Below, in pieces: positions 1 to 7,427 of a DNA stretch of 64,000 bases; the stretch's first letter is position 1; every line of letters starts with the position of its first letter. The stretch is from Kribbella sp. ALI-6-A. GTDB lineage: Bacteria > Actinomycetota > Actinomycetes > Propionibacteriales > Kribbellaceae. The position numbers and the translations under genes were made by a program. The notes beneath the pieces are model-generated. The model searched no databases. It had not been told where the DNA came from and saw nothing but the letters and a program-made list of their open reading frames with translations. The stretch lies in assembly GCF_001984195.1 (NCBI RefSeq), contig NZ_MTQN01000012.1:1984001-2048000 (forward strand), read 5' to 3'.

Positions 1-747
1 CGCGTCGCAGAAGCCGGTGCTGAGGCTGGTGAAGGAGGCCCAGCCGCTCGTCCGCAGCGTCTTGCCGGAGATCTTGGTCGGGGTGGCGCGGTTGATCTGC
101 CACTCCCGGAGCTCACCGTTGACCTTGGTGCCGATCAGTACGTCGACGGCGCTGCTGCCCGTTCCGCGCGTGCCCTCGTACGTCAGGGTGTTGACGCCGC
201 CCCAACCGGTCGCCAGCGTCACCGGCGCCGAGTACGTGAACGCTCCGTTCACGTACTTCTCCTGGTACCGGTACAGCGTGCTGCCCGCCACGCGGTACAG
301 GTACGGCGAGGCCGTCGCGAGGATCCGGGTGTTGGCGAACCCGGTCGCGAGATGGCTGGAGCTCGACGACATGATGGACCAGCTGCCGTCCTCCTGGCGA
401 TGACCCTCGCGACTCAGCTTGTACAGCCGGCCGTCGGTCGGGTGGGCGGCGATCTCGGTACTGCGGAAGACGGTGTCGTCACCGGAGCCGCCGAGCTGCT
501 GATGCGCCGTCGGCACCCAGTCGAGGTCGTCGTTGCCGTACTGCTTGGTGCTGGTCCGGCCACCGTCGTAACTGTAGGTCAGACGCTGCCCGTCGGAGCG
601 GTACGCCGCGGTGGAGACCCTGCAGTCCGTGGGGACGTCGCCGATCGCCGCGGTCGCCGACCGGGCCGTCCCGACCAGGCCGGCCACGCCGAGGCCGGTC
701 GCGACGACGGTCAGTGCGGTGGCGGCTGCCACGATGGATTTACGCAT
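1..747 (-). CDS. Secreted protein, partial (C-terminus beyond left edge)
   Basis: The frame is open from the ATG at 745-747 to the window edge, giving at least 249 residues. The start is supported by a strong Shine-Dalgarno (GGAGGAA) about nine bases upstream. Residues 1-33 form a Sec-type signal peptide: Arg/Lys at 2-3, a long Ala/Val/Leu core, and Ala-rich cleavage around 31-34. The mature part has repeated short Tyr/Trp/Arg-rich segments (for example 'LYRYQEKY' and 'LREWQI') that recall tachylectin-like beta-propeller proteins; that fold is my inference. A single cysteine near the mature N-terminus and one near the edge are visible. It is transcribed away from nuoD, and its upstream region carries the palindrome at 894-906. 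No enzymatic motif was recognised. Confidence 0.8.
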   Translation of the reverse strand, partial: MRKSIVAAATALTVVATGLGVAGLVGTARSATAAIGDVPTDCRVSTAAYRSDGQRLTYSYDGGRTSTKQYGNDDLDWVPTAHQQLGGSGDDTVFRSTEIAAHPTDGRLYKLSREGHRQEDGSWSIMSSSSSHLATGFANTRILATASPYLYRVAGSTLYRYQEKYVNGAFTYSAPVTLATGWGGVNTLTYEGTRGTGSSAVDVLIGTKVNGELREWQINRATPTKISGKTLRTSGWASFTSLSTGFCDA

Positions 748-893
748 CCGGGGAGTTCCTCCAGGGGTCGGGTTCGCGCGGGCAGTCCGCCCGCGCAGGG
801 TGATGCCGTCGGCATCCTTTCCCACCCCGCTGACACACCACTGCCCGTACTCCGCCCGTACCTGTCGCCGTTCTTGTAGGGCCTTCTGAATGT

Positions 894-906
894 GCAACAC
901 TGTTGC
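894..906. promoter_or_regulatory. Palindrome GCAAC-N3-GTTGC, candidate operator
   Basis: Half-sites at 894-898 and 902-906 are perfect inverted copies separated by ACT. A third half-site, GGCAAC, follows at 911-916, so GTTGCC and GGCAAC form a second inverted pair. The site lies about 150 bases upstream of the secreted-protein start at 747, and the rest of 748-1016 holds no gene. The same palindrome recurs at 12884-12896. That it binds a regulator is inference. Confidence 0.4.
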
Positions 907-1016
907 CCCGGGCAACTTTCGGAGACGCGCAGGCGCACGACCTGTGAGGAGGCAGTGGTTGCCGTCCGCTGTGGAGGCCCCGGGCTGATCTCCAGACGCT
1001 GCCGGGACAGCGCGAG

Positions 1017-2222
1017 TTACTTGTCGATGTCCCCGACGACGAAGAACATGCTGCCGAGGATGGCGATCATGTCCGCGACGATGGTGCCGGGCAGCATCTC
1101 GGGCAGCACCGAGATGTTGTTGAAGCTGGCCGAGCGCAGCTTCAGCCGCCACGGGGTCTTGTCGCCGCGGGAGACCAGGTAGTAGCCGTTGATGCCCAGC
1201 GGGTTCTCGGTCCAGGTGTAGGTCTGGCCCTCGGGGACCTTGAGGATCTTCGGCAGCCGTACGTTGACCGGGCCGGCGGGCATCGACGCCAGGCGGTCGA
1301 GGCAGGCGTCGACCAGATCCAGGGACACCTTGACCTGTTCCAGCAGCAGCGCGAAGCGGCCGAAGCAGTCGCCGTCGGAGCGGGTGACGACGCGCAGTAC
1401 GCCGTCGCGCAGCAGTTCGTCGTACGCGAGGTACGGCTCGTCGCGGCGCAGGTCGGCGTCGACGCCGGAGGCCCGGGCGATCGGGCCGGTGACGCCGTAC
1501 GCCGCGATGAGTTCGGGGGACAGCTTGCCGACGCCGACGGTCCGGGCGCGGAAGATCTCGTTGCCCAGCACGAGATTCTCGATGTCGGGCAGCCGGCCGC
1601 GGACGGCGGTGGACGCCGCGGAGGCGCGACCGAGCCAGCCGTGCGGGAGGTCCTCCTTGAGTCCGCCGACGCGGTTGAACATGTAGTGCATCCGCCCGCC
1701 GGACAGTTCCTCCAGCACGGCCTGGATCGTCTCGCGCTCGCGGAAGGCGTAGAAGACGGGCGTGATCGCGCCCAGCTCGAGCGGGTAGGAGCCGAGGAAC
1801 ATCAGGTGGTTCAGCACCCGGTTCAGCTCGGCCAGCAGGGTGCGCATCCAGACCGCGCGGACCGGGACCTCGAGCCCCATCATCCGCTCGACGCCCATCA
1901 CGACGCCGAGCTCGTTGGAGAACGCCGAGAGCCAGTCGTGCCGGTTCGCCAGCACGATGATCTGCCGGTAGTCGCGGACCTCGAACAGCTTCTCGGCGCC
2001 GCGGTGCATGTAGCCGATGATCGGCTCGCAGCCGATGATGCGCTCGCCGTCCAGGGTCAGCCGCAGCCGCAGGACGCCGTGCGTCGCGGGGTGCTGCGGC
2101 CCGATGTTGAGCACCATGTCGGTGGTCGGCAGCTCGGACCCGGCGCCGGTGCCCCCGCGCTCGTACAGCGGGTCCAGCCCGGCTGCTCCCGCGCCGATTC
2201 CCACCACTCTTTCCGCACTCAT
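1017..2222 (-). CDS. nuoD: NuoD-like orphan paralogue of complex I 49-kDa subunit
   Basis: The 401-residue protein matches the NuoD/NDUFS2 family along its whole length. In complex I this subunit lines the quinone cavity next to the N2 cluster. Seen here: 'GPQHPATHG' with His48, 'MHRGAEK' with Arg74, 'NRHDWLS', 'FYAFRERE', and the C-terminal 'LGSMFFVVGDID'. No other nuo gene is nearby, so it does not belong to a full complex I operon. By spacing, His48, Arg74, Trp97 and Glu149 align with mammalian 49-kDa residues His59, Arg85, Tyr108 and Asp160, so two quinone-site residues are changed. I recall a very similar orphan paralogue in Streptomyces. The start is the ATG at 2220-2222; an upstream in-frame start would add 15 unlikely residues. 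Its start lies only 26 bases from the divergent gene at 2249. Whether it enters complex I is unknown. Confidence 0.9.
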   Translation of the reverse strand: MSAERVVGIGAGAAGLDPLYERGGTGAGSELPTTDMVLNIGPQHPATHGVLRLRLTLDGERIIGCEPIIGYMHRGAEKLFEVRDYRQIIVLANRHDWLSAFSNELGVVMGVERMMGLEVPVRAVWMRTLLAELNRVLNHLMFLGSYPLELGAITPVFYAFRERETIQAVLEELSGGRMHYMFNRVGGLKEDLPHGWLGRASAASTAVRGRLPDIENLVLGNEIFRARTVGVGKLSPELIAAYGVTGPIARASGVDADLRRDEPYLAYDELLRDGVLRVVTRSDGDCFGRFALLLEQVKVSLDLVDACLDRLASMPAGPVNVRLPKILKVPEGQTYTWTENPLGINGYYLVSRGDKTPWRLKLRSASFNNISVLPEMLPGTIVADMIAILGSMFFVVGDIDK

Positions 2223-2248
2223 GCCCCCTATCGTGACAGGCTTGGAGC

Positions 2249-2737
2249 GTGGACGACCTCTTCGCACCTTCGGATGTCAGCTGGACGCCGGTTTCGCCGA
2301 AGCTCGCCGCGGTCCGCCGGGTGACGTCGGCGATCTTCTGCGGCCTGGTCGCCGTGGCCGGCCTGTTCGCCTTCGGGCTGATGCTGAGCTGGCTGTACGC
2401 CGGGTTGTGGGTGCTGCTGGTGGCGGCCGGATTCGCCTGGTCGTGGAGCCTGATCGGGCGCAACCAGCGGTCCTGGAAGTACGCCGAGCGCGAGGACGAG
2501 CTGCTGGTCAGCCACGGCATCATGTTCCGCCAGCTGGTGGTCGTGCCGTACGGGCGAATGCAGTTCGTCGACGTCGCGGCAGGCCCGCTGGAGCGGTCGT
2601 ACGGGATCGCCACGGTCGAGCTGCACACGGCGACGCCGGCCACCGACGCGAAGATCCCCGGTCTGCATCCCGACGAGGCGAGCCGGCTGCGTGACCGGCT
2701 GTCCGCCCTGGGCCAAGCTCAGGCGTGGGGCCTGTGA
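2249..2737 (+). CDS. Membrane PH-domain protein (bPH2/DUF304 type)
   Basis: The protein has 162 residues and a GTG start. Two hydrophobic helices at about residues 25-70 form a hairpin in the membrane. A bacterial PH-like domain follows (about 78-155), including 'YGRMQFVDV' and 'GIATVELHT', typical of the small YdbS partner in YdbS/YdbT pairs. It overlaps the next gene by a GTGA, so the two are probably translated together and may form one complex. The biochemical role of these proteins is not settled; in Bacillus subtilis YdbST is linked to bacteriocin resistance. The call to family is firm, the function open. Confidence 0.85.
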   Translation: MDDLFAPSDVSWTPVSPKLAAVRRVTSAIFCGLVAVAGLFAFGLMLSWLYAGLWVLLVAAGFAWSWSLIGRNQRSWKYAEREDELLVSHGIMFRQLVVVPYGRMQFVDVAAGPLERSYGIATVELHTATPATDAKIPGLHPDEASRLRDRLSALGQAQAWGL

Positions 2738-4221
2738 CCGAGCCGAACGCCCCATCCGGAGCGCCGCCGCACGCCCCGGATCCGGACGCCCCGGCCCCGC
2801 CGCCGTACGGCGCGACGCCGGAGCCGGCTCCTCTCGTCGAGCGCGAGGGCGACCGGCTCCACCCGCTGACGCCGTTCGTGAAGGGCTGGGGATACTTCGT
2901 CGTCGCCGCGTTCGCGATGGCCAACAACGAAGGGCTGCGCAGCAACCTCAAAATCGCCGGGATCGCGCTGGCCGGCGTGCTGGTCGGCGGCATGCTGCTC
3001 GGCGCGTTGTCGTGGTGGTTCACCAAGTGGCAGCTGACCGACGACGCGGTCCGGGTGGACAGCGGGTTCCTGTTCCGCCGGACGCGGATCATCCGGTTCG
3101 ACCGGATCCAGGCGATCGACGTGGCGCAGCCGTTCGTCGCGCGGCTGTTCAACATGGCCGAGCTGCGGATGGACGTGGCCGGCGGCAGCCGCAGTGACGG
3201 CAAGCTGAGCTACTTCACCTCCGAGGAGGCCGCCAAGCTGCGCGGCATCCTGCTCGTCCGGGCCAAGGGCAAGGAGGCCGCCGAAGAGGCGGCGCAGCCG
3301 GAGCAGGAGCCGCCACCGCTGCTGGTCGTTCCGACCGGGCGCCTGCTCGGTGCGACGCTGCTGTCGTCCACAGTGCTCGGTAGTCTCGCCGGTCTGATCT
3401 GGCTGATCGTGGCCACGACCGTGCTGGAGTTCCACGTCGGTCTGTTCGCCGGCCTGCCGCTGCTGCTCGGTGTGGTGCAGCCGATCTGGAAGCAGGTCGT
3501 CGGCAACCACCGGTTCACGCTGGTCGAGAGCCGGGACGGCCTGCGGACCAAGCGCGGCCTGTTCGACCTGCAGCGCCAGACCGTCCCGCCGGGCCGGGTG
3601 CAGGGCCTGCTGATCACCGAGCCGCTGATCTGGCGTCGCCTCGGCTGGTCCCGCGTCGACCTGGACATCGCCGGTGTGGTCGGCGGAGTCTCCGGCGACG
3701 GTGAGGAGGACCAGAACGGCGTCCAGCTGCTCCCGGTCGGCGAGCGCACCGAGGTGGCCGGCGTACTGGCCCGGGTCCTGCCCGGCTTCGACCTGTCCCG
3801 CATCGAGATGCACCGGGCGCCGAGCCGGGTGAAGTGGCTCCGCCCGGTCGGCTGGCGCTACCTCGCGTACGGCGCGGACGACCAGGTGCTGGTCACGCAG
3901 CGCGGCTGGGTGAGCCGCAAGACCTCAGTGGTCCTGCATCACAAGACCCAGTCGGTCCGTGTCCAGCAGGGCCCGATCCAGCGCCGCCTCCGGCTGGCCA
4001 ACGTCCACATCGACACCCCGCAGGGCCCCACCGACGCCATCGCCCTCCACCGCGACCTGGCCGACGCGGCCGACCTCCTGGAAGCTCAGACCACCAGAGC
4101 GCGCGAGGCCCGCCGTACGACGTCCGCGCCTCTCCCTGTCCAGACCCAGCCGAACGCGCCGAGCCCGGAGGGGTCCAGCAGTTCAGCGGCCTCGCCGGCG
4201 GAGGACAACCCCGCGACGTAG
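2734..4221 (+). CDS. Multi-PH-domain membrane protein (YdbT type)
   Basis: About 495 residues. I place the start at GTG 2734, which overlaps the stop of the preceding gene as GTGA; an in-frame GTG at 2725 would add three residues. A Pro-rich N-terminus (about 1-30) is followed by membrane helices near 60-95 and 210-255. PH-like units are visible: one reads 'RTRIIRFDRIQAIDV', a second lies around 'TVPPGRVQGLLI', and a third reads 'VLHHKTQSVRVQQGPIQRR'. This matches YdbT, which carries repeated DUF304 domains. The C-terminal tail is Ser/Pro-rich and lies antisense over the last 136 bases of the methyltransferase gene, so its exact end may be poorly constrained. Confidence 0.85.
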   Translation: MTEPNAPSGAPPHAPDPDAPAPPPYGATPEPAPLVEREGDRLHPLTPFVKGWGYFVVAAFAMANNEGLRSNLKIAGIALAGVLVGGMLLGALSWWFTKWQLTDDAVRVDSGFLFRRTRIIRFDRIQAIDVAQPFVARLFNMAELRMDVAGGSRSDGKLSYFTSEEAAKLRGILLVRAKGKEAAEEAAQPEQEPPPLLVVPTGRLLGATLLSSTVLGSLAGLIWLIVATTVLEFHVGLFAGLPLLLGVVQPIWKQVVGNHRFTLVESRDGLRTKRGLFDLQRQTVPPGRVQGLLITEPLIWRRLGWSRVDLDIAGVVGGVSGDGEEDQNGVQLLPVGERTEVAGVLARVLPGFDLSRIEMHRAPSRVKWLRPVGWRYLAYGADDQVLVTQRGWVSRKTSVVLHHKTQSVRVQQGPIQRRLRLANVHIDTPQGPTDAIALHRDLADAADLLEAQTTRAREARRTTSAPLPVQTQPNAPSPEGSSSSAASPAEDNPAT

Positions 4222-5009
4222 CGCAGGGGATCGCTGCGGGCCAGGTCGTTGCCGGGGCGGTCGGCGGAGACGCCGAGGGTGAGCAGGGCGGTTCGCTGGG
4301 TGGTGATGGTGCCGCCGAGCGAGTCCAGGGCGACGTGGGCGGTGAGGTCGCAGCTGCCGTCGGGGACCGGGTCGCATTCGCGGCCGCGGCGAAAACCGGT
4401 CAGTGTCCCGTACGGCGGCCGCCCGGCGCGCACATGGCCGTAGTCGATCGCGATCGCCAGGCCGGTCTCCAAGCGGTCGAGGACCCCGGCCCACGCGGCG
4501 TCGCGGGTGGTCCCGATCTCGGCGCGATCGCCCGGCTCGGCCAGCGGCCACCACTGGTCGAGCCAGCCGCGATCGTTGCCCTCGACAACTGGACCGAGGG
4601 AGAAATCCTCCAGCAGGTAACGCGGAACGCCGTCGTCGTCCAGCTCCGCGAGCTCGCACGGGATGTTGTCGAGCCACTCGTTGGCGACCACGAGGCCGTT
4701 GAGCGTGGCCGGCAGTTCGTCGTCCAGCTCGATGCCGGTCACGGTCAGATCGGGGTCGAGTGCCGCGACAGCCTGGCCGAGTTCCCCGGAGCCGGAGCCG
4801 ATGTCGGTGAGGTGAGTGGCACCGATCGACCGCGCCAGCCGGACCAGCGCGCCCGCGAAGAGCGGGGAGGCGTGCACCGAGGTCCGGAAGTGAGCAGCCG
4901 GTCGCTCGCGGCGGTAGAACCCGTCGGCGCCGTACAGCGCCTCGTCCCAGGCCTCCCGGAAGCTACGCACGGGCGATTCAGGGGATGGGCGCGCGCTACA
5001 CACGAGCAC
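4086..5009 (-). CDS. MidA-family SAM-dependent methyltransferase (NDUFAF7-like, DUF185)
   Basis: 307 residues with a GTG start at 5009; an in-frame GTG at 4970 gives a more family-like N-terminus. Motif I 'DIGSGSGELG' (69-78), 'VVANEWLDNIP' (about 107-117), 'AIDYG' (187-191), 'GTLTGFRRGR' (201-210) and 'DLTAHV' (221-226) are the landmarks of COG1565/DUF185. Human NDUFAF7 of this family symmetrically dimethylates Arg85 of the complex I 49-kDa subunit. The nearest putative substrate here is the orphan NuoD about 1.9 kb away, which keeps that arginine. The gene overlaps the 2H phosphoesterase upstream by 14 bases, so both probably share an mRNA. Family assignment is good; the substrate is inference. 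Confidence 0.8.
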   Translation of the reverse strand: MLVCSARPSPESPVRSFREAWDEALYGADGFYRRERPAAHFRTSVHASPLFAGALVRLARSIGATHLTDIGSGSGELGQAVAALDPDLTVTGIELDDELPATLNGLVVANEWLDNIPCELAELDDDGVPRYLLEDFSLGPVVEGNDRGWLDQWWPLAEPGDRAEIGTTRDAAWAGVLDRLETGLAIAIDYGHVRAGRPPYGTLTGFRRGRECDPVPDGSCDLTAHVALDSLGGTITTQRTALLTLGVSADRPGNDLARSDPLRYVAGLSSAGEAAELLDPSGLGAFGWVWTGRGADVVRRASRALVV

Positions 5010-5595
5010 CTAGGGGCACCGAGCCGGTCAGCTGCCAGATGCCGTCGTCGCCCTCCCGCCAGATGGTGAGGTCGTCCAGCCGCACCGCCGGCGGCGGCGA
5101 CATGGCCAGCGCCTCCTCGGCCGCCGCGACGACCGCCGGACCGCCCTGGCCGGACATGGCGATCGTCAGGTGCGGGTGCGGCTCGAGGTGCTCACCGCCG
5201 TACGGCGGGCATTCGGGGAAGGCGAACAGGACCGCGTTGACCAGGGCAAGCACCTCGTCGTACGGCTCGGGCAGCAGCCAGCTCGTCCCGTTCTCGAACT
5301 GCCCGGCCGAGTTGAACGACAGGTCGAACGGCGCGACGTCGGCGACCGCTTCGGTCAGGCGCAGCACGTCCTCCGGCGACGGGTCCTGCAGCCAGGGCAC
5401 CAGCACGGTCACGTGCGGCGGCACCAGCGCGCTGAGCGGCAGCTCGGGCCGGGCGGGCGAGTACGACGCCGAGCGCCACCGATCGGTGAACGCGGCCAGC
5501 TCCGGTACGGCGATCGGGATCGCGGTCCGGCCGGTCGGCTCGGGCCAGGGGTCGGCGAATCTGCTCACCGCCTCATGCTCCCACCTGTGACGCAC
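4996..5595 (-). CDS. 2H phosphoesterase, 2'-5' RNA ligase family
   Basis: 199 residues with a GTG start (alternative GTG at 5568). The two HxT motifs that define 2H phosphoesterases are present as 'HVT' at 61-63 and 'HLT' at 142-144, about 80 residues apart as in the LigT/ThpR family. Such enzymes act on 2',3'-cyclic phosphates or 2'-5' linkages, often in RNA repair, but substrates vary. It is the first gene of a two-gene minus-strand unit with the MidA-like methyltransferase. No membrane segment or signal peptide is seen. Confidence 0.82.
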   Translation of the reverse strand: MRHRWEHEAVSRFADPWPEPTGRTAIPIAVPELAAFTDRWRSASYSPARPELPLSALVPPHVTVLVPWLQDPSPEDVLRLTEAVADVAPFDLSFNSAGQFENGTSWLLPEPYDEVLALVNAVLFAFPECPPYGGEHLEPHPHLTIAMSGQGGPAVVAAAEEALAMSPPPAVRLDDLTIWREGDDGIWQLTGSVPLGARV

Positions 5596-5690
5596 GACTC
5601 CACCACGTGCCGCCGATCCGCCGTACGCTGGTCCGCAACCGCACCAATCGTCTGGTACCTCGTGAGAGGACTGGAACGTAGAGAGTGGAC

Positions 5691-6581
5691 ATGGAACGTA
5701 TCGGCATCATCGGAGCCGGTCGGGCCGGCAGCGCCGTGGGAGCAGCCTTGGCGAGCGCCGGACACCCCGTCACCGGCGTCAGCGCGCGCTCACGAGCATC
5801 GCTCGACCGGGCCGCCCTCCTGCTCCCGCACGTCCCCGTGCTGGCTCCGGACGAGGTCACCAGCCGCGCGGACGTCGTCGTGCTCGCCGTACCGGACGAC
5901 CGGATCGGAACCGTCGCGGCCGCGTTGCCGCTGACACCTGATCAGTACGTCGTCCACCTGTCGGGTGCGCACGGCCTGGCGGTCCTTGGTGCCACTCCGG
6001 CGACACCGGTCGCGCTGCACCCGCCGATGACGTTCCCGGGCGGTCCGGTCGACCTGTCCGGCGTGACGTTCACCGCCACGGCGCCGGCCGCCGCCACGGA
6101 CTTCGTCGAGCGGCTGGTCAAGGGGCTCGGCGCCGGCATCCAGTGGGTCGCCGAGGAGCAGAGAGCGCGCTACCACGCCGGTCTGGTGCACGGGGCGAAC
6201 CACCTGACAACACTGGTCAGCCAGGCGTACGACGTACTGCTGGAGGCCGGAGTCACGGATCCGGTGGCGGCACTTCGGCCACTGCTGTCCGCAACTCTCG
6301 ACAACACGCTGCGGTCCGGTCATGATGCGCTCACCGGGCCGATCGCGCGCGGCGACGTGGACACGGTGGCAGCCCACCTGGCCGCTCTCCGGGGCCGCAC
6401 AGCCAGCACGTACGCCGAGCTGGCCCGGGCCACGGTGGAACGGGTGACGCAGGACCAACGGATCGACGCGGCGACGGCGGAGCGCTTCGCTCAGCTGCTC
6501 GACGGGCAGCAGGACCGACTGGAGCAGGACCAGCGGCAACAGGTGCTGGAGCGGGACCGGACAGGGGAGGCACCGCGATGA
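5691..6581 (+). CDS. Rossmann-fold DUF2520 protein, candidate ketopantoate-reductase-like enzyme
   Basis: About 296 residues. I prefer ATG 5691, with a purine-rich GAGAG five bases upstream; GTG 5685 is the alternative. A nucleotide-binding 'IGIIGAGRAGSAVG' opens the protein. A DUF2520 helical domain follows, with 'LHPPMTF' and 'HAGLVHGANHLTTL'. The gene overlaps panC by an ATGA and heads the panC-nadB-nadC-coaX run. That context suggests a step in pantothenate synthesis. I recall that PanG, an alternative ketopantoate reductase from Francisella, belongs to this broad group, but that link needs a search. Ketopantoate reductase is a hypothesis, not an assignment. Confidence 0.8.
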   Translation: MERIGIIGAGRAGSAVGAALASAGHPVTGVSARSRASLDRAALLLPHVPVLAPDEVTSRADVVVLAVPDDRIGTVAAALPLTPDQYVVHLSGAHGLAVLGATPATPVALHPPMTFPGGPVDLSGVTFTATAPAAATDFVERLVKGLGAGIQWVAEEQRARYHAGLVHGANHLTTLVSQAYDVLLEAGVTDPVAALRPLLSATLDNTLRSGHDALTGPIARGDVDTVAAHLAALRGRTASTYAELARATVERVTQDQRIDAATAERFAQLLDGQQDRLEQDQRQQVLERDRTGEAPR

Positions 6582-7405
6582 GACTCACCCAGACCAAGGC
6601 GGAACTGCGCGCCGCGGCGGCGGTCCGCCCACGCGCGGTGGTGATGACGATGGGCGCGCTGCACGACGGGCACGCCGCGCTGCTGGCCGAGGCCCGCGAA
6701 CGGGTCGGACCCGACGGCAGCGTGGTGCTGACGATCTTCGTGAATCCGCTGCAGTTCGGCCCGACCGAGGACTTCGACCGCTACCCGCGCACACTGGCCA
6801 GCGACCTGGCGATCGCCAAGGCCGAGGGCGTCGATCTGGTCTTCAACCCGTCCCGCGACGAGCTCTACCCCAACGAGCCGTCGATCACCGTGCACCCCGG
6901 GCCGCTGGCCGACGAGCTGGAGGGCATGGTCCGCCCGGGACACTTCGGCGGCGTTCTGACCGTCGTGGCGAAGATGCTGCACCTGACCTCGCCGGACCTG
7001 GCGCTGTTCGGTGAGAAGGACTACCAGCAGCTCACGCTGATCCGGGAGATGGTCTGCGATCTGGACTGGGACGTCGACATCGTGCCGGTGCCGACCGTGC
7101 GCGAGCCCGACGGGCTGGCGCTGTCGTCGCGCAACCGGTACCTCGACGAGACCGAGCGTGACGAGGCACTGGTGCTGTACCGGGCGCTCACCGCGGGGGC
7201 GAAGGCCGGGATGAACGGGCCGGACGCCGTACTGGCCGCGGCGCATGCCGAGCTGGAGTCTGTGCCGTCGGTCAAGATCGATTACCTGGCGCTCAGGGCA
7301 CCTGATCTGGGGCCGGTGATCGGTCCGGGGGAGGCCCGGATGCTGATCGCGGCTCGTGTCGGCACGACCCGTCTCATTGACAACATTTCCATCACTCTCA
7401 GATGA
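6578..7405 (+). CDS. panC: Pantothenate synthetase
   Basis: The enzyme condenses pantoate and beta-alanine with ATP to make pantothenate in the cytoplasm. The 275-residue protein carries the HIGH-like 'MGALHDGH' (25-32), 'FVNPLQF' (about 54-60), 'GEKDYQQL' (145-152) and the KMSK-like 'LSSRN' (182-186), all expected in this family, and is of usual length. It is coupled to the preceding DUF2520 gene by ATGA. NadB starts 22 bases after its stop, so the operon continues. PanB and PanD are not in the window. Confidence 0.97.
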   Translation: MRLTQTKAELRAAAAVRPRAVVMTMGALHDGHAALLAEARERVGPDGSVVLTIFVNPLQFGPTEDFDRYPRTLASDLAIAKAEGVDLVFNPSRDELYPNEPSITVHPGPLADELEGMVRPGHFGGVLTVVAKMLHLTSPDLALFGEKDYQQLTLIREMVCDLDWDVDIVPVPTVREPDGLALSSRNRYLDETERDEALVLYRALTAGAKAGMNGPDAVLAAAHAELESVPSVKIDYLALRAPDLGPVIGPGEARMLIAARVGTTRLIDNISITLR

Positions 7406-7427
7406 AATCCATTGATACGGTCGCGGA

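Noticed and set aside
1017..2222. Assignment of nuoD to a complex I operon
   Set aside because: No nuoA-C or nuoE-N genes lie around it; the neighbours are PH-domain and other proteins.
3834..5069. Plus-strand frame across the methyltransferase gene
   Set aside because: Low-complexity Arg/Gly/Pro composition; the minus strand carries clear DUF185 motifs.
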